Assembly: GCF_004571175.1 (NCBI RefSeq)
Contig: NZ_CP038273.1
Location: 62,001 to 126,000, forward strand
Length of the DNA stretch: 64,000 nt
Origin: Legionella israelensis
Lineage (GTDB): Bacteria > Pseudomonadota > Gammaproteobacteria > Legionellales > Legionellaceae
Direction of reading: 5' to 3'
This document shows, one piece after another, positions 36,503 to 46,904 of the stretch (its first letter is position 1; the number at the start of each line of letters is the position of its first letter). The notes beneath the pieces were generated by a model. It was not told the DNA's origin and made no database searches. It saw only the letters and a list, made by a program, of their open reading frames with translations. The translations under genes and the position numbers were made by a program.

Positions 36503-37625
36503 GTTCTATCCTGTGTAAGGTTTTAAATAATAAACCAATATCTTCAACTCGATGATGGTAATTTAAAATAATTCTTAAGCCCGTATCTCGCTTATGAACC
36601 GTGGGAGGACGAACGGGCAGACAAAACACACCTTCTTTTTTCAAAGTCTCCGAAAAGCACAAAGCTTTATGTGCGCAGCCTAACTTTAGTTGCTGGATTG
36701 GTGATATGGAATCGGTCCATTGCAAGGAGGATTCTTTAATTTGCTGACGGAAAAAATGGATTAAATACCTTAATTTTTCTCTGCGATGTTCAGATTTTTG
36801 CAAAATATCCAATGTGTGTTGCAAGCCATAGGCTATCGCAGGACTGATGCCAGTGGAATAAATATAAGAGCGTGCAACTTGAACAAGAGCCTCAATCCAT
36901 AAACGTTGACCAGCAATAACAGCACCCTGCGAGGCAAAAGCCTTTCCTAGAGGAATCACTCTTAAAGGCACGGATTTTTGAGATAATCCATGTAAATTAA
37001 CAGCCCCTCTTCCCCCTTCACCAAGAACACCTATAGAATGCGCCTCATCGACAATCAATTGCCCTTTTTCCATAGGACTGATTTTTGCCATCTCGCTTAA
37101 ATGCGGTTGCTGGCCGCTCATGCTGAAAATACCCTCAGTAATGGTTATGCTGCTTTTGGGACTACATTTAATTTTCTGTAAAAAATCTTTCATGTCGTTA
37201 TGTCTATAACGAGCAAATTCCGGCCTATAAAGTTTCAATCCATCATAAAAAGAAGCATGAAGCCCCTTATCGATCAGGCAATAAACTCCTAGATGTTTTA
37301 ATAAAGCCATAATGGCAAGATTAGCCGTATAGCCTGAACTCAACAATATAGCGTCATCCACAGCAAGAAACTGGGCAAATGATGTCTCGGTTGATTGATG
37401 TATTCTCTGATAGCCATTGAGCAACATGGAACCCCCACTACCGCTTGCATAAAGTTGATAGCCCTTTTGATAAGCGCTAGATACGCGGGGGTCATGGCTT
37501 AATGACAGATAGTCGTTGCTGGAAAAATTAACCAGAACATCGGATTCAGAAATACCGGCTTTCCTTGAGCGATAATGACCTGATTCCTTAATTTTTCGTA
37601 TTTCCGAGGCAATTTTTTTTTCCAT
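36486..37625 (-). CDS. bioF: 8-amino-7-oxononanoate synthase
   Basis: A 379-residue PLP enzyme of the alpha-oxoamine synthase family. It condenses pimeloyl-ACP/CoA with alanine. The internal aldimine Lys is K228 (RVIPLGKAF). DEAHSIGVLG at residues 193-202 and SSNDYLSLSHDP near 35-46 are family signatures. It lies 1 base after bioB in the leftward operon. Confidence 0.95.
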   Translation of the reverse strand: MEKKIASEIRKIKESGHYRSRKAGISESDVLVNFSSNDYLSLSHDPRVSSAYQKGYQLYASGSGGSMLLNGYQRIHQSTETSFAQFLAVDDAILLSSGYTANLAIMALLKHLGVYCLIDKGLHASFYDGLKLYRPEFARYRHNDMKDFLQKIKCSPKSSITITEGIFSMSGQQPHLSEMAKISPMEKGQLIVDEAHSIGVLGEGGRGAVNLHGLSQKSVPLRVIPLGKAFASQGAVIAGQRLWIEALVQVARSYIYSTGISPAIAYGLQHTLDILQKSEHRREKLRYLIHFFRQQIKESSLQWTDSISPIQQLKLGCAHKALCFSETLKKEGVFCLPVRPPTVHKRDTGLRIILNYHHRVEDIGLLFKTLHRIEHDYSF

Positions 37626-37626
37626 A

Positions 37627-38574
37627 TCATTGCGCAGTTGCCAACAACCCGAGTTTGTTAAAGAGTTCTTTATCCTTAATTCGCTCCGGATTTTCTTCTG
37701 TCAGTAATTTCTCACCAATAAATACGGAGTTGGCGCCGGCAAAATAGCTTAAAGCCTGAAGCTCATCGCTCATTTCCGTTCGTCCGGCCGTCAGTCTTAT
37801 GACACTTTGAGGCATAAGAATACGTGCAGTAGCAATTGTTCTCACCAATTCAATGCCTTCAACGGGCTGAGCTTTGGCAAGAGGGGTTCCTTCAACAGGA
37901 ATCAATCGGTTAATAGGTATACTTTCCGGAGGCAGTGGCAAATTAACCAGAGTCAATAAAAATTCAATGCGATCTTCACGAGTTTCTCCCAGCCCTAAAA
38001 TACCGCCACAACAGACATGAATTCCTGCATCCCTTACATGTTGAAGCGTTTCAATCCGTTCGCTGAATTTACGCGTGCTGACAATTTTGTCATAATAAGA
38101 CGGAGAAGTATCAATATTATGATTATAGAAATCGAGCCCGGCTTCTTTCAGTTCCGATGCCTGTTCTTCATCAAGCATTCCCAATGTCATGCACGTTTCC
38201 ATTCCCAGCGCTTTAACACCTTTGATCATGGCTTTCAATTCTGACATGGCTTTTTTAGGTGGCGTGCGCCATGCAGCCCCCATACAAAACCGTCTGGCCC
38301 CTCCTTCTTTTGCCTCTTTGGCTTTGGCAAGCACGGCTTCGACAGACATCAGTTTTTCCTTTTCCACATGGGTGGCGTAATGCCCGCTTTGCGAGCAATA
38401 TCCACAGTCTTCAGGACAAGCGCCTGTTTTAATACTTAACAGTGTTGCTAATTGCAACTGATTGCTCGGTTGATGCTCTCGATGAGCGAGATGAGCCTGA
38501 TATAGCAAGTCATTAAATGGCTGTTGATAAATCATTGCAACCTTATCAAAGGTCCATTGAACAGATTCAGTCAT
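37627..38574 (-). CDS. bioB: Biotin synthase
   Basis: A 315-residue radical SAM enzyme that inserts sulfur into dethiobiotin. The [4Fe-4S] ligands C53, C57 and C60 are in [14 protein letters not shown]. Further conserved segments include [20 protein letters not shown] and RLTAGRTEM, whose Arg binds the [2Fe-2S] cluster. The first gene of the leftward operon, it has AGGGGA 5 bases before ATG and its promoter overlaps a BirA-type operator. Confidence 0.97.
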   Translation of the reverse strand: MTESVQWTFDKVAMIYQQPFNDLLYQAHLAHREHQPSNQLQLATLLSIKTGACPEDCGYCSQSGHYATHVEKEKLMSVEAVLAKAKEAKEGGARRFCMGAAWRTPPKKAMSELKAMIKGVKALGMETCMTLGMLDEEQASELKEAGLDFYNHNIDTSPSYYDKIVSTRKFSERIETLQHVRDAGIHVCCGGILGLGETREDRIEFLLTLVNLPLPPESIPINRLIPVEGTPLAKAQPVEGIELVRTIATARILMPQSVIRLTAGRTEMSDELQALSYFAGANSVFIGEKLLTEENPERIKDKELFNKLGLLATAQ

Positions 38575-38603
38575 ATTTTCCCCTTTTATTATGATTGGAG
38601 ATC

Positions 38604-38631
38604 ATGATAGAGTCACCTCACTTCTTGTCAA
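38604..38631 (-). promoter_or_regulatory. Promoter of bioBFHD
   Basis: On the minus strand a consensus -35 TTGACA (38626-38631) is separated by 16 bases from a -10 TATCAT (38604-38609). Transcription would start about 23 bases before the bioB ATG. The -35 lies inside the left half of the BirA-type operator. Confidence 0.6.
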
Positions 38632-38656
38632 CCAAAATTTTTAAAATGGTAAACAG
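38625..38656. promoter_or_regulatory. BirA-type biotin operator between bioB and bioA
   Basis: TTGTCAACC (38625-38633), 14 bases, then GGTAAACAG (38648-38656). The consensus for the biotin repressor BirA is TTGTAAACC-N14-16-GGTTTACAA. The left half matches at 8 of 9 positions, the right at 6 of 9. The site covers the bioB -35 and the most likely bioA start, so bound BirA-biotinyl-AMP would repress both directions. Confidence 0.65.
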
Positions 38657-39962
38657 AACTTTAATTCAACGTGATTTACACCATATCTGGCATCCTTGCT
38701 CGCAAATGAAAGATTTTGAAACGGTACCGCCCCTTATTGTGAATATGGCAAAGGGAAGTTTTCTTTATACAGACAAAGGGCCCTTGATTGATGCTAATTC
38801 CAGCTGGTGGTGCAAATCTTTAGGCCATCAGCACCCGGCCGTCATTGAAGCAATAAAAAAACAATTATCTTCCTTTGAACATGTTATCGGAGCCAATACG
38901 ACGCATCCAATCCTGGTTGAATTGGCTGAATACCTGACAAAAATAAGCAAACTACAACATGTTTTCTTTGCTAGTGACGGTTCGACGGCGGTTGAAATTG
39001 CCATGAAATTAGCGTTGCATGTAAATATGATTAAAGGCTTACCTCATAAAAGAGAGTTTATTGCTCTTGCCAATTCATATCATGGTGAAACACTGGCCAC
39101 ATTGGCTGTCAGCGATTTGGGAATATATAAAGATCCATATAAAGATTTTGGTGTTCACTGCCATTTTATCGATTTTCTTCCTTATCTTTCTAACCGTGAT
39201 GATCCTTTATGGTCTGATAGCGAACACTGTTGGAAACAATGTGAATCTTATCTCGATACCATTTCAGAAAATGTCTGTGCAATTATTGTAGAGCCTGTGG
39301 TTCAGGGCGCCGGTGGAATGAAACTCTATAGTCCTGACTTTTTAACTCGATTAAGTCAATGGGCCAAATCAAAAAATATTTTACTCATTGCTGATGAAAT
39401 CATGACAGGTTGTGGAAGAACCGGTAAATGGCTAGCCAGCCATCATGCTGATATTATTCCAGATATGATTTGCTTATCAAAAGGCTTAACTTCCGGTTCG
39501 ATACCATTTAGTTGCGTGATGATCAATCATTCTATTTTCGAGGTATTTTATGATGATTATGAGAAAGGAAAATCATTTCTTCATTCCCATACCTATAGCG
39601 GCAATCCTTTGGGAGCAAGCGCGGCATTAGCAACACTTAAAGTTATAGAAGAGGAAAAGATATTAGAGCAGGCTCAGCAACTGGAAAAAGCCATGGCAAA
39701 TTTTTTTCATGATATTGCCGTTGTCAGTGGCAAACTGACTAACATTCGCCACATTGGTGGAATAATAGCTGCAGACTTGCAGGCTACTGCAAATTCTCGT
39801 GTCGGTTATCAGGTATATGCGGAAGCACTTGAACGAGGTGCTTTTCTAAGGCCCTTGGGAAATACCCTTTACTGGTTGCCACCGCTAAATATAGATGAAG
39901 CCACAATTAGTAATTTAGCTGAAATCACACTAAACTCTATAAATGCAGTTTATTCAAAATAA
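38646..39962 (+). CDS. bioA: Adenosylmethionine-8-amino-7-oxononanoate aminotransferase
   Basis: A 438-residue class III PLP aminotransferase that uses S-adenosylmethionine to make 7,8-diaminopelargonate. HIWHPCSQMKDF near the start, SSWWCKSLGHQHP, DEIMTGCGRTGK (PLP-binding Asp) and the Lys in LSKGLTSGSIPFS are visible in order. The start at 38646 leaves nine residues before the conserved HIWHP block. In-frame alternatives are ATG 38604 and TTG 38595, but both fall in the bioB promoter and none has a well-spaced ribosome binding site. It is divergent from bioB. Confidence 0.92.
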   Translation: MVNRTLIQRDLHHIWHPCSQMKDFETVPPLIVNMAKGSFLYTDKGPLIDANSSWWCKSLGHQHPAVIEAIKKQLSSFEHVIGANTTHPILVELAEYLTKISKLQHVFFASDGSTAVEIAMKLALHVNMIKGLPHKREFIALANSYHGETLATLAVSDLGIYKDPYKDFGVHCHFIDFLPYLSNRDDPLWSDSEHCWKQCESYLDTISENVCAIIVEPVVQGAGGMKLYSPDFLTRLSQWAKSKNILLIADEIMTGCGRTGKWLASHHADIIPDMICLSKGLTSGSIPFSCVMINHSIFEVFYDDYEKGKSFLHSHTYSGNPLGASAALATLKVIEEEKILEQAQQLEKAMANFFHDIAVVSGKLTNIRHIGGIIAADLQATANSRVGYQVYAEALERGAFLRPLGNTLYWLPPLNIDEATISNLAEITLNSINAVYSK

Positions 39963-39967
39963 AATTG

Positions 39968-41572
39968 ATGCTAAACCAACAGCTTTATCGTAAAAAAACA
40001 CGAGTACACCAGGCTTTAAAATGGTTATGGCTTTTAATAACAATAATTGCGCTCGTGGTGATTCTGTTGTTGGCCTGGCACTATTATCATCATAAACAGA
40101 CTGATGACTTAAAAATTACGGCAAAAGAAATTCGCTTGAATATAGATGATTTTATGTATGATTTGTTTCGAGAAATCATTTTCCTTCCGCTTCATAAAAT
40201 CGATAACACCTGCCCTGAAGACTTGTTGGCAGAAATGCAGAAAATTTCTTTCGATAATCCATATATTTCAGGACTATTTTTAGCCAATAACAAACAGCAA
40301 ATGATATGCTCCACTGTCGGGCACTTTGAGACACATTCCATAAAAAGTAACAAACAATCCGTATTATTAGGTCCTTTTTATAATACACTCATCAATAAAC
40401 CCTATTTTATTCTGCAAAAAAAAATAGGTGATGCTTATATTGGTATATATTTGCTTAAAAGTGTTTTAGAAAATCAGTTAAAACCTCCTTCAAGCTATGT
40501 TGGCCAGGTTATCTTATATGATTTGAAAAACAACAAGACACTTCTGGTTTTTGATGGCCACCAAAAAAAATCAATTTCTCCAGACAAATATTCCAGAATG
40601 ATCCTGGATCAGAAAAATCAACCCCATATAGCCACTGATAAACTGCAAAGTATTGATGACAATCTCGTTTTAATTCAATCCAACCAAGGACTTGTGTTAA
40701 AAAAACTATGGTTTATTGAATTGTTATTTGCTCTCCTTGTTATTTTAATTTCCTTTTTATTTTATCTGCAAATACACAGGCACTTGTCGCATCGTTTTTC
40801 CTTAAAAGGTACGCTGCAGTATGCCTTAAAAAATAAACAGTTTTTCCCGGTTTATCAGGGAATATATAACACCAAAGCTACAAAATATATTGGAGCTGAG
40901 GTCTTGCTGAGGTGGCGTACAGACAGCGGTGAAATTATACATCCAGATATCTATATCGATGAAGCTGAAACTTCGGGATTAATTGTACCCATCACTTTAT
41001 TTCTTATTCATCAGGCCTTTATCAAGTGTAAATCATTTCTCCACCACCATAGCTATTTTCATCTTGGTTTTAACTTATCCAAACATCATTTTACAGATAG
41101 TAAATTTAGTGATGACTTACTGCGGCTGTGTGAGGAACATAATATTAATCCGAAACAAATTTTACTTGAGTTAACGGAGCGATCCTTGCTTAATTTAAAT
41201 GACGAACAAATAAACCATAAAATCCGTCTGCTTAAAACAAAAGGATTTTCTCTTGCAGTGGATGATTATGGTACCGGACATGCGAGTATCAGTTATTTAC
41301 AGCATTTTCCTTTTAATTATCTTAAAATTGATAAAATATATGTTCAATCAATAGGTTCAGGAGCTATTACAGAAACATTAACTGAAGCTATTATACAAAT
41401 GGCAAGTAAACTTGAGCTTACTATTATTGCTGAAGGTGTGGAAACAGAAAAACAACTGGAATATTTAACCGCCCATGAGGTATATCTTATTCAGGGCTGG
41501 TTATTTGCCAAAGCCATGGCGATTGATCAATTCATGGATTTAATTCAGGAGAAAAAAAGCAGCGAAATATAA
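39968..41572 (+). CDS. CSS-EAL c-di-GMP phosphodiesterase
   Basis: A 534-residue membrane protein. A first membrane segment (about residues 18-40) precedes a periplasmic CSS-type domain with Cys residues (CPEDL near 82, ICSTVG near 115), and a second segment at about 240-262. The C-terminal EAL domain starts GAEVLLRWR, fitting the ExLxR signature. DDYGTGHASISYLQ and IAEGVETEKQLEYL carry the metal and catalytic residues, so it should be active. CSS-EAL proteins respond to periplasmic redox state. It follows bioA by 5 bases. Confidence 0.88.
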   Translation: MLNQQLYRKKTRVHQALKWLWLLITIIALVVILLLAWHYYHHKQTDDLKITAKEIRLNIDDFMYDLFREIIFLPLHKIDNTCPEDLLAEMQKISFDNPYISGLFLANNKQQMICSTVGHFETHSIKSNKQSVLLGPFYNTLINKPYFILQKKIGDAYIGIYLLKSVLENQLKPPSSYVGQVILYDLKNNKTLLVFDGHQKKSISPDKYSRMILDQKNQPHIATDKLQSIDDNLVLIQSNQGLVLKKLWFIELLFALLVILISFLFYLQIHRHLSHRFSLKGTLQYALKNKQFFPVYQGIYNTKATKYIGAEVLLRWRTDSGEIIHPDIYIDEAETSGLIVPITLFLIHQAFIKCKSFLHHHSYFHLGFNLSKHHFTDSKFSDDLLRLCEEHNINPKQILLELTERSLLNLNDEQINHKIRLLKTKGFSLAVDDYGTGHASISYLQHFPFNYLKIDKIYVQSIGSGAITETLTEAIIQMASKLELTIIAEGVETEKQLEYLTAHEVYLIQGWLFAKAMAIDQFMDLIQEKKSSEI

Positions 41573-41610
41573 CCTGCTTGGTTGGGATAAAATGACTAAA
41601 AGGAGCCTAT

Positions 41611-42051
41611 ATGCATCCATTCATACGTATTGCAGTATTTGCCTTACTTTTGGTGCGACCAGCATTTGCCGTTGTCGTTTTGCATGGCGAGAATGACTAC
41701 TGGAGATGTGTGGTTTCGGATGCTGAACAGAAACACTGGGCAGCCCAAAGTGCGTACAGGAGAACAGCCATTAATAAAGCTTATGATGCCTGTAAAAAAA
41801 TGAGTGACAAACCTTCATCCTGTAAAGCGGCCGTTGAAAACTGTGAAGCTTTTATTAACGGACTAACGACAAGACCCATGTGGCAATGCATGGCACTGGA
41901 CTTTTATGCCAATCCTTTTACAAGCAACATTTACAAACGAAAATATGATGCAGCCCTTGCTGCTCAAGCTTATTGTAAGGATAATAGCGACTATCCTGAT
42001 AGTTGCTATATTAACTTAATTACTTGCGAAAATTTAAATAAAAGGATCTGA
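41611..42051 (+). CDS. Secreted Cys-rich protein with internal duplication
   Basis: A 146-residue protein with a signal peptide (about residues 1-20, ending RPAFA). The mature chain consists of two related units of about 50 residues. Each begins Y/M-W-x-C, has an A-Y-x-x-C or A-Y-C segment, then a P-S/D-S-C followed about 8 residues later by C-E (residues about 30-76 and 89-142). Four conserved Cys per unit could form two disulfides. The family is not recognised beyond similar small Legionella exported proteins. AAGGAG precedes the ATG. Confidence 0.7.
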   Translation: MHPFIRIAVFALLLVRPAFAVVVLHGENDYWRCVVSDAEQKHWAAQSAYRRTAINKAYDACKKMSDKPSSCKAAVENCEAFINGLTTRPMWQCMALDFYANPFTSNIYKRKYDAALAAQAYCKDNSDYPDSCYINLITCENLNKRI

Positions 42052-42053
42052 AA

Positions 42054-42647
42054 GTGTTGTGTATAGGGTTAACCGGTAATATAGCTACAGGTAAATCAAC
42101 CGTTTCTGAAGAGTTTAAAAAATACGGTGCAAAAATTATCAATGCAGATTCTATAGCTAGGAAATTAACAGAAAAAGGAACTGCTGCCTATCATGAAATC
42201 ATTAAGCATTTTAATGAAGATATTGTAAAAAAGGATGGTGAGCTTGATCGAAAAAAATTAAGAGAAATTATTTTTTCTCAACCTGAAGAAAAAAAGTGGT
42301 TGGAAAATCTGCTGCATCCCTTAATTCGTCAACATATTCAGAAAGAAATCATCTCAACACAAAACGACTATATTATCATTGAAATACCCTTGTATTTTAA
42401 GCGTGAGGATTATCCTTATATCGATCGGGTTCTGTTAGTCACTGCCCCAGAATCACTACAAATTGAAAGAATCATGCAACGTGACCAATGTTCAAAGGAA
42501 GAGGCTATGGCCACCATAAATCATCAACCTGATTTGAAAAAGCGGCTGTCTATCGCGGACGATGTGATATGTAATGACGGTAATTTAAGCACCTTAAAAC
42601 AACGTATTGATGAGTTGAACCGTAAATATCAACATTATATCAACTAA
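42054..42647 (+). CDS. coaE: Dephospho-CoA kinase
   Basis: A 197-residue P-loop kinase catalysing the last step of coenzyme A synthesis. GLTGNIATGKSTV at residues 5-17 is the P-loop. INADSIARKL (about 32-41), HPLIRQHI and VLLVTAPESLQIERIMQRD are family motifs. The start is GTG at 42054, just after the stop of the Cys-rich protein; TTG 42057 is an alternative. The pair coaE-zapD is conserved in gammaproteobacteria. Confidence 0.95.
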   Translation: MLCIGLTGNIATGKSTVSEEFKKYGAKIINADSIARKLTEKGTAAYHEIIKHFNEDIVKKDGELDRKKLREIIFSQPEEKKWLENLLHPLIRQHIQKEIISTQNDYIIIEIPLYFKREDYPYIDRVLLVTAPESLQIERIMQRDQCSKEEAMATINHQPDLKKRLSIADDVICNDGNLSTLKQRIDELNRKYQHYIN

Positions 42648-42826
42648 CTATCCCCTACCTTCCAGATGTTTCATCAAGTTTAATATTTGTGACTAAGATA
42701 CTCTTCTCTCACGGGAAGAAAATAAATTACATCAAAATGAAAGTTGCCCTCCTGTTTTCCCTATGGTAGTGTTATTAATGAAATTAACGACGTTAAAAAG
42801 CCCCGGGCTATGGAAAGCATACATTT

Positions 42827-43573
42827 ATGCAAACGAAAACAATTACATTTCAGTTAGCAACACATTTTTTATCAAGGATAGCTCTTCGTATAGAATGTTT
42901 GTTGAGCACCATAAAACAGGCCTGTGAAGAATCTCATGAAGCAATACATCGCTATGCCTTAAAAAATCTTGTTGAAATCACTGAAATCGTCGAAAAACCT
43001 GAATTAAAAAGCCGCTTTCTTAAAGAGTTTATGCGTTTTGAGTACGTTATCAGCAAATCGAATACTTCAATAAACAACAACTTGCTTGAACATTTATCCG
43101 ATCAAATCTATCTGCTTAATCATGTGGCAGGCCCTTTTGGAGAAGAAATCAATAAGCAACATTTTTTAAAGTCGGTGCGACATATCCAACAGCCAAACTC
43201 AAAAGAATGTGAATTCAGCTCACCTCAACTTATTATGTGGCTGGATCTTGACCCTAAAAAAAGACAAACTGAGTTTATGGCCTGGCTCGAGTTACTCACT
43301 GATTTAGAAGAAACAGTAAACATATATTTATCTTTATTAAGAGCCACTACTTTCTACTCAACCATCAGAGCATTAAATGGCTATTATCAATATAGTCTGT
43401 CTCCTAAAATCCCATGTCATTTAATTCAGTTGCAAATTGATAAAAGTCTAAAACTTGTCCCCAAACTACAAGTTGGCCATCATGGCTTAACAATTAGACT
43501 TTATGAATTATTATCTTTAAAGGAAGCAAAACATTGCTCTATTGATATGGAAATTGCAATCTGTCAGTTGTAA
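42827..43573 (+). CDS. zapD: Cell division protein ZapD
   Basis: A 248-residue cytoplasmic protein (formerly DUF1342/YacF) that bundles FtsZ protofilaments. ITFQLATHFLSRIALRIECL at residues 6-25 and IYLSLLRATTFY near 165-176 are typical. The length matches E. coli ZapD (247). It lies 180 bases after coaE. The first 30 bases upstream contain no strong ribosome binding site (GGAAAGC). Confidence 0.92.
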   Translation: MQTKTITFQLATHFLSRIALRIECLLSTIKQACEESHEAIHRYALKNLVEITEIVEKPELKSRFLKEFMRFEYVISKSNTSINNNLLEHLSDQIYLLNHVAGPFGEEINKQHFLKSVRHIQQPNSKECEFSSPQLIMWLDLDPKKRQTEFMAWLELLTDLEETVNIYLSLLRATTFYSTIRALNGYYQYSLSPKIPCHLIQLQIDKSLKLVPKLQVGHHGLTIRLYELLSLKEAKHCSIDMEIAICQL

Positions 43574-43642
43574 AACTGGCGTTCCATATCTCAATCCCCT
43601 GTGTTGACGGGAGCACTAATGCTTTTTAGTGGAGTTTTCTGG

Positions 43643-43686
43643 CAAGTAGGACTAAATATGGACGTTTCCTAAGCAAGGCTGAGCAC
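43643..43686 (+). repeat. Dispersed short repeat, copy 1
   Basis: A segment running AGTAGGACTAAATATGGACG then TTTCC, AAGCAAG and TGAGCACTTAC. A related segment lies at 58908-58949, after plcB. Both stand downstream of a convergent gene end. Identity by eye is about 75 percent over roughly 40 bases. Confidence 0.45.
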
Positions 43687-44070
43687 TTACTTCAAATCAA
43701 TAAGAGAAATAATTTTATGGTTAGCTTCAGGAAATTTTAGTGATTTTAGCTCTGACAGAGAAACCCACCGCATGGCCAATTGTCCTTCGAGGCATTGAGG
43801 TTTACCCGTAAATGCGGTTATTTTATAAACTAGTAAATGGACCAATTTATCATCGTATTGATGAAAAACCTCTGTTAAAAAGCAATAATCAGAAATAATT
43901 ATTCCTATTTCTTCTTTTATTTCCCGCAGCAGTGCTGAGTCAGCTTCTTCGTTCTGCATCAATTTACCGCCCGGGAATTCCCAATATCCACCATGAGAGG
44001 CCTCAAGTGGACGTCGGGTAATTAATATTTCCTTATTTTTATTGAAGATAACACCAACAGCTACTTTCAT
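43687..44070 (-). CDS. mutT: 8-oxo-dGTP diphosphatase MutT
   Basis: From the ATG at 44070 a 127-residue Nudix enzyme that removes oxidised dGTP/GTP from the nucleotide pool. The Nudix box [24 protein letters not shown] (cited here as residues about 33-56) is complete: G, E, RE, EE and G are all present. The start is set by the ATGA overlap with the secA stop, which indicates coupling. An upstream in-frame ATG at 44088 would overlap secA more. The secA-mutT order is the same in E. coli. Confidence 0.93.
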   Translation of the reverse strand: MKVAVGVIFNKNKEILITRRPLEASHGGYWEFPGGKLMQNEEADSALLREIKEEIGIIISDYCFLTEVFHQYDDKLVHLLVYKITAFTGKPQCLEGQLAMRWVSLSELKSLKFPEANHKIISLIDLK

Positions 44071-46754
44071 GCCAAGCGACCGTGACAAACCTTATATTTC
44101 CTGCCTGAGCCACAAGGACAGGGTTCATTGCGACCTATCTTTTTTTCAGATCGTTTAAAAGTTTGTTGTTCTTCCTGTTGTAATTCATTCTCATCTATAT
44201 GTGCAAATTGCATATTTTGGATTTGATCGGCTCGACGTTGTTCTTCAACTTCATTCACGTCTTCTTGTGTTTGTATTTCAACTGAAGAAAGCAGCCGAAT
44301 CACATCGTACTTCATGTTATCAAGCATCATGGTGAATAAAGTAAACGCTTCGCGCTTATATTCCTGCTTTGGATCTTTTTGTGCATACCCTCGTAGATGT
44401 ATTCCCTGACGAAGATGATCCATGGAGGCGAGATGTTCCCGCCACTGATTATCTAAAGTCTGCAAGATCACAGATTTTTCAAACTGTGCCATAATCTGAC
44501 GGCCAACGCTCTTTTCCTTGGCTTTATATTGTTCAATGCATAAGGTAAGAATTTTGTCTTTTATTTCATCCGGCTGAATGCTGTGATCTTCTTCTACCCA
44601 GTTTTTAACAGGGGCATTTAAATGAAACTCATCGGCCAACACCCTTGTTAATACCTCTACATCCCACTGTTCCTCAAGACTGTTAGGGGGAATATAGGTA
44701 TCTACCAGATGATTAATAACTTCTTCACGCATTTCTTCGATATACTCTTGCGGGTCATCCATGGACATAACAGAAGCACGTTGCGTATAAATAACCATAC
44801 GTTGATCATTAGCTACATTATCATAATCAAGTAATTGTTTCCGCACATCAAAGTGATGACCTTCCAGTTTTCTTTGTGCATTTTCAATAGCACGAGTCAC
44901 TAAATTATGTTCAATAGGCTCACCAGGTTTCATCCCAAGACGCTTCATCATGGATGCTACGCGCTCGGATGCAAAAATACGCATCAGATTATCATCAAGA
45001 GATAAATAAAAGCGACTGCTTCCCGGGTCACCCTGTCGACCGGAGCGGCCGCGTAACTGATTATCAATACGTCGTGATTCATGTCGTTCTGAACCGATAA
45101 TTCTTAACCCACCCGCTGCAATCACCTCGTCATGCCGTTTTAGCCAGCTCTCACGAATAGCTTGTTTATCCGTTTCTGTGGCTGTATCAGGGAGTTGAGC
45201 CAATTCAGCCTCAAAACTGCCTCCTAATACAATGTCGGTTCCTCGACCTGCCATATTCGTTGCAATCGTTACAGCCCCAGGACGGCCGGCTTCGGCAATA
45301 ACATGAGCTTCCTTTTCATGAAATTTGGCATTGAGCACCTGATGTTTGATACCAGCTTTCTTTAACAGCTGGCTCAACAATTCCGAAGCTTCAATAGAGG
45401 CTGTTCCGACCAACACAGGCTGTTTTCTTTTAATGCAATCTTTTACATCTTCAATGATGGCCTGATATTTATCCTGAATAGTTAAATAAACCAGATCCGG
45501 CTCATCTTTACGAATCATGGGTTTATTGGTTGGAATCACTACCACATCCAGATTATAAATTTGCTGGAATTCATAAGCTTCCGTGTCAGCAGTACCAGTC
45601 ATACCGGCCAGTTTATTATACAGCCTGAAAAAGTTCTGGAAAGTTATAGAAGCCAGAGTCTGATTCTCTTTTTGAATTGGAACACCTTCTTTGGCTTCAA
45701 CGGCCTGATGCAAACCCTCTGACCAGCGCCGTCCCGGCATGGTCCGACCTGTGTGCTCATCTACGATCACCACCTGATTATCTTTTACAATATAATCAAC
45801 ATCACGATGGAACATGGCATGCGCTTTAAGTGCAGCATTCACATGATGCATCAGCATAATATTGCTCGCATGATACAAACTTTCTCCTGGAGCCAACAGG
45901 TTTTCTTTTACCAATAATTCTTCAATTTTTTGATGGCCCTCTTCCGTTAAATGAGCCTGTTTTTGTTTCTCATCAACGGTGTAATGTCCACCATCACCCT
46001 CTTTTATCTGTTGGTGCAAATGAGGAATCAATTTATTGACTTTAATATAATATTCAGAGCCACTTTCTGCCGTACCAGATATGATAAGAGGAGTACGTGC
46101 TTCATCTATTAAAATAGAGTCCACTTCATCGACAACAGCAAAATTTAGCCGACGCTGTACTTTTTCTTCCAGACTGAACGCCATATTGTCGCGAAGATAA
46201 TCAAAGCCAAATTCATTGTTGGTACCATACAGAATATCGGCTTTATAGGCTTTTTGTTTTTCATCCTGGGGCATGTCTGGATAAATGACGCTTACACTGA
46301 GGCCTAAAAATTCATAGATAGGTTTCATCCACTCGCTGTCACGCTTCGCAAGATAATCATTCACCGTGACAATATGCACGCCATCGCCGCTGATGGCATT
46401 TAAATAGGCAGGCAGAGTGGCTACAAGCGTTTTACCTTCACCGGTGCGCATTTCTGCGATATTTCCTTCATGCAATACAATTCCGCCAATCAATTGGACA
46501 TCAAAATGCCGTAACCCAAGTGTTCTGACGGAGGCTTCTCTGACCGTAGCAAAAGCTTCAGCTAACATTTCATCGAGCGTTTCCCCTTCGGCATAACGAG
46601 ACCTGAAGTGTTCCGTTTTAGCTTTAAGCTCAGCATCACTCAAAGTTTTCATCTCGGATTCAAAGGCATTAATCGCGGATACAATTTTATCCATTCGCCG
46701 TAAAGTACGTTCATTACGACTTCCAAACATTTTTTTCATAAGCGTGTTCAGCAT
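44067..46754 (-). CDS. secA: Preprotein translocase ATPase SecA
   Basis: An 895-residue motor of the Sec translocon. Walker A is MRTGEGKT at residues 102-109, Walker B is [13 protein letters not shown] near 207-219. [15 protein letters not shown] and [10 protein letters not shown] are further helicase motifs. The C-terminal zinc-binding tail [14 protein letters not shown] (SecB/phospholipid binding) is intact. Length is within the usual range (about 900). A secM-like arrest peptide gene is not seen upstream. Confidence 0.98.
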   Translation of the reverse strand: MLNTLMKKMFGSRNERTLRRMDKIVSAINAFESEMKTLSDAELKAKTEHFRSRYAEGETLDEMLAEAFATVREASVRTLGLRHFDVQLIGGIVLHEGNIAEMRTGEGKTLVATLPAYLNAISGDGVHIVTVNDYLAKRDSEWMKPIYEFLGLSVSVIYPDMPQDEKQKAYKADILYGTNNEFGFDYLRDNMAFSLEEKVQRRLNFAVVDEVDSILIDEARTPLIISGTAESGSEYYIKVNKLIPHLHQQIKEGDGGHYTVDEKQKQAHLTEEGHQKIEELLVKENLLAPGESLYHASNIMLMHHVNAALKAHAMFHRDVDYIVKDNQVVIVDEHTGRTMPGRRWSEGLHQAVEAKEGVPIQKENQTLASITFQNFFRLYNKLAGMTGTADTEAYEFQQIYNLDVVVIPTNKPMIRKDEPDLVYLTIQDKYQAIIEDVKDCIKRKQPVLVGTASIEASELLSQLLKKAGIKHQVLNAKFHEKEAHVIAEAGRPGAVTIATNMAGRGTDIVLGGSFEAELAQLPDTATETDKQAIRESWLKRHDEVIAAGGLRIIGSERHESRRIDNQLRGRSGRQGDPGSSRFYLSLDDNLMRIFASERVASMMKRLGMKPGEPIEHNLVTRAIENAQRKLEGHHFDVRKQLLDYDNVANDQRMVIYTQRASVMSMDDPQEYIEEMREEVINHLVDTYIPPNSLEEQWDVEVLTRVLADEFHLNAPVKNWVEEDHSIQPDEIKDKILTLCIEQYKAKEKSVGRQIMAQFEKSVILQTLDNQWREHLASMDHLRQGIHLRGYAQKDPKQEYKREAFTLFTMMLDNMKYDVIRLLSSVEIQTQEDVNEVEEQRRADQIQNMQFAHIDENELQQEEQQTFKRSEKKIGRNEPCPCGSGRKYKVCHGRLA

Positions 46755-46904
46755 AGCTTGGATTATCCTCTTGGCAATCTTTTAAATAAAAGCTGTTAAT
46801 GTACTAGAAATTGATTAAAAATACCATGAAACCGAGAAACAACCGAGAAATTCAGATAAAGTATTCAGAGGTTTAAACTCCACTTAATTATAGTTTATTA
46901 TTGT

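Noticed and set aside
38557-38595. A bioA promoter upstream of 38595
   Set aside because: TATTATGAT gives a possible -10, but TTGAAC is 24 bases away and TTCAGT is a poor -35, so I could not support a specific promoter.
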